Program-made: the position numbers and the translations under genes
The notes under the pieces: generated by a model
Seen by the model: only the letters and a program-made list of their open reading frames with translations
Told to the model about the DNA's origin: nothing
Database searches by the model: none
In this document: in pieces, positions 6,878 to 10,800 of the stretch
How the letters are laid out: every line of letters begins with the position of its first letter
Numbering within the stretch: the first letter of the stretch is position 1
NCBI GenBank assembly: GCA_002938115.1
Contig: PTKD01000048.1
Span: 1-10,800, forward strand
DNA from: Alphaproteobacteria bacterium MarineAlpha9_Bin7
GTDB lineage: Bacteria > Pseudomonadota > Alphaproteobacteria > UBA7887
Reading direction: 5' to 3'
Length of the DNA: 10,800 nucleotides

Positions 6878-7012
6878 TTCAAGAGGGCACTGCTTTTTCA
6901 GGCCCACGAAACATGATTATATGTGCATTATGGTGTCAGGTTTGTTGTGCTTTGGTCGCAAATTATTGGCGGCTTAGTCCGCGGAGTGTTCGACCCTTCA
7001 AGGAGATGAATG
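6878..7012. other. Intergenic leader of the thiolase gene
   Basis: About 135 bases with no ORF of note. A short GCGG-N6-CCGC dyad lies at 6969-6982, followed by the strong ribosome binding site at 7000-7005. I see no clear -35/-10 pair, so read-through from the SDR gene is possible. Confidence 0.3.
7000..7005 (+). promoter_or_regulatory. Ribosome binding site deciding between two adjacent ATG codons of the thiolase gene
   Basis: AAGGAG lies four bases before ATG 7010 and seven bases before ATG 7013. The second distance is nearer the usual optimum, so 7013 is preferred. Confidence 0.65.
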
Positions 7013-8200
7013 ATGGCAGGAGATCCGATTGTTATTGCTGGCATGGCGCGAACTCCCATGGGAAGTTTCCAGGGTTGTCTCTCATCCGTTTCTGGGCCGG
7101 AGCTTGGTTCTGTAGCGATTAAAGCGGCACTTGAGCGTGCCCAGGTTCCCACAGAGGATGTTTCAGAAGTTATAATGGGGTGCGTTCTGGCGGCTGGTCA
7201 GGGCCAGGCCCCAGCGCGCCAGGCAGCTTTAGGAGCTGGGGTGCCGACTGATGTCGGGGCTACCACTATAAATAAAATGTGTGGGTCGGGCATGAAGGCG
7301 ACAATGTTCGGCCACGATTTAATCATCGCTGGCTCAGCAGATATTGCTGTAACCGGTGGATTGGAGAGCATGTCTAACGCTCCTTATTTACTTCCCAAGG
7401 CACGTCGCGGGCTTCGCATGGGGCATGGCGAGATCAAAGATCATATGTTCATAGATGGACTTGAAGACGCGTACGATAAGGGTCAATTAATGGGCGTTTT
7501 TGCCGAAAATACTGCTGAAAAATACCAATTTACCCGTGAATCGCAGGACGAGTTCGCCATCCGTTCACTACAGCGCGGTAAGAAGGCCAATGAAGACGGT
7601 AGTTTCGACGCGGAAATGGCGTCGGTCCTTGTTGAATCTCGAAAGGATCAAGTTGTTGTCGATCGGGATGAACAGCCTTTTTCGGTAAACCTTCAAAAAA
7701 TACCGACTCTCAAACCGGCTTTTCGCAAAAATGGTACCGTAACGCCCGCGAATTCAAGTTCAATTTCGGATGGTGCTAGTGCCTTGGTGCTGATGCGACA
7801 GTCTGAAGCGGAGAGGAGAGGGATTACGCCACTCGCGACCATCGTCGCACATGCTACCCATAGTCAGGCACCGGAATGGTTTACCACTGCACCGGTCGGC
7901 GCTATCACGAGGCTTTTTGAAAAAACAGGCTGGTCCAAGAAAGATATAGATCTGTTTGAAGTTAATGAGGCCTTCGCCGTAGTTACGATGGCTGCGATCC
8001 GGGAACACAGTCTTGGTTCAGAGCAAGTAAATGTGCATGGAGGTGCTTGTGCTATGGGTCATCCTGTTGGTTCCTCGGGTTCACGGATAATTTGTACCTT
8101 GATAGGTGCCATGCATAAGTATGATGTAAAGAAGGGCGTGGCGGCACTATGTATAGGTGGGGGTGAAGCTACGGCTGTTGCTATAGAGCGCGCCAATTAG
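7013..8200 (+). CDS. Acetyl-CoA C-acetyltransferase (thiolase family)
   Basis: Cytosolic thiolase of 395 residues, full length for the family. It condenses two acetyl-CoA or, in breakdown, cleaves acetoacetyl-CoA (or 2-methylacetoacetyl-CoA) with CoA. Visible catalytic residues in this numbering: nucleophile C90 in NKMCGSGMKA; NEAFAV at 318-323; H350 in GGACAMGHPVGSSGSR; and the second cysteine C380 in ALCIGGGEA. Opening DPIVIAGMARTPMGSFQG and the loop TPANSSSISDGASALVLM resemble the acetyl-CoA acetyltransferase branch, not the long-chain FadA branch. In this neighbourhood it could finish leucine breakdown (acetoacetyl-CoA to two acetyl-CoA) or isoleucine breakdown; the sequence cannot separate these. 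ATG 7010 is directly upstream and equally in frame; 7013 is preferred for ribosome binding site spacing. It ends with TAG and is followed by the TACGTACGGT repeats. Confidence 0.93.
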   Translation: MAGDPIVIAGMARTPMGSFQGCLSSVSGPELGSVAIKAALERAQVPTEDVSEVIMGCVLAAGQGQAPARQAALGAGVPTDVGATTINKMCGSGMKATMFGHDLIIAGSADIAVTGGLESMSNAPYLLPKARRGLRMGHGEIKDHMFIDGLEDAYDKGQLMGVFAENTAEKYQFTRESQDEFAIRSLQRGKKANEDGSFDAEMASVLVESRKDQVVVDRDEQPFSVNLQKIPTLKPAFRKNGTVTPANSSSISDGASALVLMRQSEAERRGITPLATIVAHATHSQAPEWFTTAPVGAITRLFEKTGWSKKDIDLFEVNEAFAVVTMAAIREHSLGSEQVNVHGGACAMGHPVGSSGSRIICTLIGAMHKYDVKKGVAALCIGGGEATAVAIERAN

Positions 8201-8236
8201 CGTACGTACGGTGTCGACTGAGTACTTACGTACGGT
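8201..8236. repeat. Pair of TACGTACGGT repeats with palindromic cores, possible regulator site or stem
   Basis: The 10-base sequence TACGTACGGT occurs at 8203-8212 and again at 8227-8236, starts 24 bases apart. Because its core is self-complementary, 8201-8208 can also pair with 8227-8234 as an 8-base-pair stem with an 18-base loop. It starts directly after the thiolase stop. No T-run follows, so a standard terminator is unlikely. Confidence 0.45.
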
Positions 8237-8277
8237 CACTGCGTCTTTGGAGTATTGGCGCACGTAGTTTTTAATTC

Positions 8278-8296
8278 GGCATGATTTGCACATGCC
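8278..8296. promoter_or_regulatory. Perfect inverted repeat GGCATG-N7-CATGCC in the leader of the second acyl-CoA dehydrogenase
   Basis: Six-base perfect arms 21 bases before the likely start at 8317. It overlaps the alternative upstream ATG 8281, which argues against that start. It may be an operator or a leader hairpin; no regulator is identified. Confidence 0.35.
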
Positions 8297-8316
8297 AAAC
8301 TATAGAGTATTTAGCT

Positions 8317-9453
8317 ATGCTGTTAACTGATGATCAGATCATGATCCGAGATGCCGCGCGCACCTTTGCTCATTCGGAGGTTGCGCCGCTCTCAGCGGAA
8401 TGGGACCGAACCGCTGAGTTTCCTTCTCAGATAGCGAAGCGATTGGGAGAGCTTGGCTTTCTTGGAATGACCGTTTCCGAAGAATGGGGCGGTTCGGGTG
8501 CTGACAATCTGTCTTTGGCTCTTGTAATAGAGGAAATTTCAGCTGCAGATGCCGCCTGTGGCTTGCTTGTTGGCCTACAAAACTCGGTCGTGTGTGCTCC
8601 AATTAACCAGTTTGGTACTAAGGAACAAAAAGAGCGTTATCTTCGGCCTGCCGCTCGCGGTGATATACGCGGCTGTTTTTGTCTGACGGAACCGCAGGCT
8701 GGTTCGGACGCTTCGAATCTACGCACCCGAGCAGAGTTGCGTGGAAATCATTATGTCATCAACGGCTCCAAGCAGTTTATTACCTCTGGGGCCAGTGCTG
8801 ATATCGCGCTCATTTTTGGTGTTACCGATCCGGATTCTGGGAAAAGAGGTATTAGCGCTTTTATAGCTTCCACCGATTCCCCCGGTTATAAGGTAGTAAC
8901 CAAGGAAGAGAAATTGGGCCAGCGGGCGTCCGACACTTGTCAACTTTCATTTGAGGATTTGGAGGTGTTCCCTGACATGGTTCTTGGTGAACTAGGACAG
9001 GGATACCGTATCGCGCTTTCTAACCTGGAGGGAGGTCGTATCGGTATAGGAGCCCAGGCGCTTGGAATCGCGCGCGCTGCTTATGAAGCAGCCCTTTCGT
9101 ATGCCAAAGAGCGCGAGAGCATGGGGCGGCCCATCATTGGACATCAAGCAGTCGCTTTCAGGCTTGCCGATATGGCAACCAAAATCGATGTGGCCCGGCA
9201 GATGATATGGCACGCTGCCGCGCTGAAGGATTCCGGCCGTCCCGCCCTCAAGGAAGCTTCAATGGCGAAATTATTTGCGTCTGAGATGGCGGAGGAGGTG
9301 TGTTCAGCAGCGATCCAAATTCATGGCGGCTACGGGTTTGTTCGGGGATACCCCGTTGAGAGATTGTGGCGTGACGTGCGGGTGTGTTCGATTTATGAGG
9401 GTACCAGTGATGTACAGCGCTTGGTGATTAGTCGACAGATTGCGTCTGAGTAG
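8317..9453 (+). CDS. Acyl-CoA dehydrogenase (short/branched-chain type)
   Basis: FAD acyl-CoA dehydrogenase of 378 residues that forms a 2-enoyl-CoA and passes electrons to electron-transferring flavoprotein. The first signature is CLTEPQAGSDASN, the FAD-site segment is KQFITSGASADIA, and the C-terminal part has QIHGGYGFVRGYPVERLWRD. The catalytic glutamate is in SIYEGTSDVQR (E361), the position used by short-, medium- and short/branched-chain enzymes, unlike the isovaleryl-CoA dehydrogenase upstream. Next to branched-chain genes, 2-methylbutyryl-CoA or isobutyryl-CoA would be natural substrates, but butyryl-CoA or others cannot be excluded. The frame is open back to ATG 8281; MLLTDDQIMIRD at 8317 is the normal N-terminus of the family and the extra 12 residues lie on a perfect dyad, so 8317 is chosen, although its ribosome binding site is poor. 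It ends with TAG. Confidence 0.92.
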   Translation: MLLTDDQIMIRDAARTFAHSEVAPLSAEWDRTAEFPSQIAKRLGELGFLGMTVSEEWGGSGADNLSLALVIEEISAADAACGLLVGLQNSVVCAPINQFGTKEQKERYLRPAARGDIRGCFCLTEPQAGSDASNLRTRAELRGNHYVINGSKQFITSGASADIALIFGVTDPDSGKRGISAFIASTDSPGYKVVTKEEKLGQRASDTCQLSFEDLEVFPDMVLGELGQGYRIALSNLEGGRIGIGAQALGIARAAYEAALSYAKERESMGRPIIGHQAVAFRLADMATKIDVARQMIWHAAALKDSGRPALKEASMAKLFASEMAEEVCSAAIQIHGGYGFVRGYPVERLWRDVRVCSIYEGTSDVQRLVISRQIASE

Positions 9454-9676
9454 TGTACCCAGGGGATGTGGTGATTAAAATTAATTTTAAACCGGACTTT
9501 GACATTTCCTGAAGAATTGCTATCGCTTTGCTGCGGGATAGTATGAGTGGTTCTCTATTCCTGTAGCTGTTCAGCTCGTGGTTTTGAAGCACATATTTTC
9601 ACTTGCTGCCAAACCGCGCGATAGTGCAGGGTAGCCAAATATTTTTTAAAGTTTATTGGTGTGTACGGTATTGATG
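9454..9676. other. Intergenic leader upstream of mccB
   Basis: About 220 bases without a supported gene. It holds a promoter candidate near 9499-9526 and a tight dyad AGCTG-TT-CAGCT at 9565-9576. The frame of mccB is open upstream to TTG 9656, but the residues added there do not look like MccB. Confidence 0.35.
9499..9526 (+). promoter_or_regulatory. Possible sigma-70 promoter for mccB
   Basis: A perfect TTGACA (9499-9504), a 16-base gap, then TATCGC (9521-9526), which matches only the first three bases of the -10 consensus. It lies about 150 bases before the mccB start. The -35 is good and the -10 weak. Confidence 0.3.
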
Positions 9677-10729
9677 ATGGGCGTTTTGCATTCTGATCTA
9701 GATACCTCGTCAGGGACTTTTGCGGAAAACAAAGCACGTGTGGAGGCTTTGGTGGCAGACCTGCGAGCGCACGCCGTTGAGGTTTGCCAGGGTGGTGGTG
9801 ACGCGGCACGTGCTCGCCATGTTGAGCGTGGCAAACTGTTGCCTCGTGACCGAGTGCACCGATTGCTTGATCCTGGCACGCCGTTCTTGGAGTTGTCACA
9901 GCTAGCAGCTCATGGAATGTATGAGAGTGCGGCTCCAGGTGCGAGTCTCATAACCGGAGTGGGGCGTGTCAGCGGCCGTGAGTGCGTGATTGTGGCGAAC
10001 GATGCTACCGTCAAGGGTGGGACCTACTATCCAATTACCGTAAAAAAACACCTGCGAGCTCAGGAGGTTGCACGAAAGAATCGACTGCCGTGTATTTACC
10101 TAGTTGATTCGGGTGGGGCCAATCTTCCCTATCAGGCCGAGGCATTTGCAGACCGGGAACACTTTGGACGTAGTTTTTTTAATCAAGCAACAATGTCAGC
10201 TGAAGGAATACCCCAGATAGCGGTGGTGATGGGGAGTTGTACGGCCGGGGGTGCTTATGTCCCGGCAATGTCGGACGAGTGCGTAATTGTCCGTGAGCAG
10301 GGCACGATCTTTTTAGGTGGCCCACCCTTGGTGAAGGCAGCCACTGGCGAAGAAGTTAGTGCCGAGGAACTAGGAGGTGCCGAAGTGCATGCCCGCACCT
10401 CTGGCGTTGTCGATCACTACGCTGTCGATGATCTACAAGCGTTGGGGATTACGCGGCGCATTGTTAGTCATTTTGGGAAAAGGAAGCAGGTTGAGCTGGA
10501 TCTTAAACCGCCGGAAATGCCCCGGTATGATTCGTCGGAAATTTATGGGGTTATACCGTCTGATTTACGAAAGCCATTTGAGGTTCGCGAAGTAATTGCG
10601 CGGTTGGTTGATGACAGTGAATTCGACGAATTTAAACAGCTTTACGGCCAGACCTTGGTGACTGGCTTTGCGCGTTTAGCCGGCTACCCAGTCGGTATTC
10701 TTGCCAACAACGGCATTTTATTTTCCTAG
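9677..10729 (+). CDS. mccB: Methylcrotonoyl-CoA carboxylase beta (carboxyltransferase) subunit, cut by an in-frame amber stop
   Basis: Carboxyltransferase subunit of the biotin-dependent enzyme that converts 3-methylcrotonyl-CoA to 3-methylglutaconyl-CoA in leucine breakdown, the step after isovaleryl-CoA dehydrogenase. Family landmarks: LLPRDRV and PFLELSQLAAHGMY near the N-terminus, IVANDATVKGGTYYPITVKK (about 106-125), LVDSGGANLP (142-151), VVMGSCTAGGAYVPAMSDE (183-201), and GTIFLGGPPLVKAATGEEVS. These favour MccB over propionyl-CoA carboxylase beta. TAG follows codon 350 (ILFS), whereas the family is about 535 residues and normally reads ILFSESALKGAHF; the same frame continues with SALKGAHF after the stop. 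About 185 residues, much of the C-terminal carboxyltransferase half, would be missing, so the product is probably inactive unless the base is an error or is read through. MGVLHSDLD at 9677 matches the usual N-terminus; ATG 9674 is next to it. No clear ribosome binding site. Confidence 0.9.
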   Translation: MGVLHSDLDTSSGTFAENKARVEALVADLRAHAVEVCQGGGDAARARHVERGKLLPRDRVHRLLDPGTPFLELSQLAAHGMYESAAPGASLITGVGRVSGRECVIVANDATVKGGTYYPITVKKHLRAQEVARKNRLPCIYLVDSGGANLPYQAEAFADREHFGRSFFNQATMSAEGIPQIAVVMGSCTAGGAYVPAMSDECVIVREQGTIFLGGPPLVKAATGEEVSAEELGGAEVHARTSGVVDHYAVDDLQALGITRRIVSHFGKRKQVELDLKPPEMPRYDSSEIYGVIPSDLRKPFEVREVIARLVDDSEFDEFKQLYGQTLVTGFARLAGYPVGILANNGILFS

Positions 10730-10800
10730 TCGGCACTGAAAGGTGCTCATTTTATCGAGCTTTGCTGCCAACGTCAGATACCCATAGTTTTTTTACAAAA
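10730..10800 (+). pseudogene. mccB: In-frame continuation of mccB after the amber stop (runs off the window)
   Basis: The same frame reads SALKGAHFIELCCQRQIPIV and then FLQ to the edge, which is the well-conserved MccB sequence expected directly after ILFSE. There is no frame change and no missing base: only the codon at 10727-10729 differs from expectation (TAG instead of GAG). This part has no start codon or ribosome binding site of its own, so it is not a separate gene. Confidence 0.85.

Noticed and set aside
9656..9676. TTG start for mccB seven codons upstream
   Set aside because: The added residues do not look like an MccB N-terminus, whereas MGVLHSDLD from ATG 9677 does.
10727..10729. 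Genome-wide recoding of TAG as a sense codon
   Set aside because: Four other genes in the window end in TAG at the family's normal C-terminus, so TAG works as a stop in this organism.

Overview
The window is bacterial chromosome with dense short-gapped genes, mixed start codons (ATG, GTG, TTG) and no mobile element, CRISPR array or RNA gene that I can see. A bacterial-type glutaminyl-tRNA synthetase with a proteobacterial look, together with a complete set of branched-chain acyl-CoA catabolism proteins, suggests a proteobacterium, most likely a gammaproteobacterium. The lineage is inferred from remembered family sequences, not from a search.

Layout. (1) 1-1126, minus: glnS, with its 3' end cut by the window edge. 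(2) 1291-2964, plus: a two-gene unit made of a Tat-signal aldo/keto reductase carrying two C-terminal 4Fe-4S motifs and a small four-helix membrane protein of unknown function. (3) 2961-4596, minus: a 3-hydroxyisobutyrate-dehydrogenase-family enzyme tightly coupled to a glutaredoxin-DinB fusion protein. This pair converges on the membrane protein gene with a 4-base overlap. (4) 4707 to the right end, plus: isovaleryl-CoA dehydrogenase, an SDR oxidoreductase, an acetyl-CoA C-acetyltransferase, a second acyl-CoA dehydrogenase and the carboxyltransferase (beta) subunit of methylcrotonoyl-CoA carboxylase. The gaps in this row are 117 to 203 bases, long enough for separate regulation.

How the genes fit together. 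Isovaleryl-CoA dehydrogenase and methylcrotonoyl-CoA carboxylase are consecutive steps of leucine breakdown. The thiolase can serve the acetoacetyl-CoA end of that route or the last step of isoleucine breakdown. The second acyl-CoA dehydrogenase could serve a short or branched acyl-CoA, and the 3-hydroxyisobutyrate-dehydrogenase-like enzyme would fit valine breakdown. The region therefore looks like a branched-chain amino acid or branched acyl-CoA catabolic locus with an unassigned SDR inside it.

The most striking observation is that the mccB reading frame is cut by an in-frame TAG at 10727-10729, while the same frame continues beyond it with clear MccB sequence to the window end. TAG is an ordinary stop for four other genes here, so this looks like a single nonsense change (or a base-call error) and not a different genetic code. 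Other points worth a look are the glutaredoxin-DinB fusion, the Tat/Fe-S aldo-keto reductase with its membrane neighbour, and several perfect dyads or repeats in the leaders of the catabolic genes.
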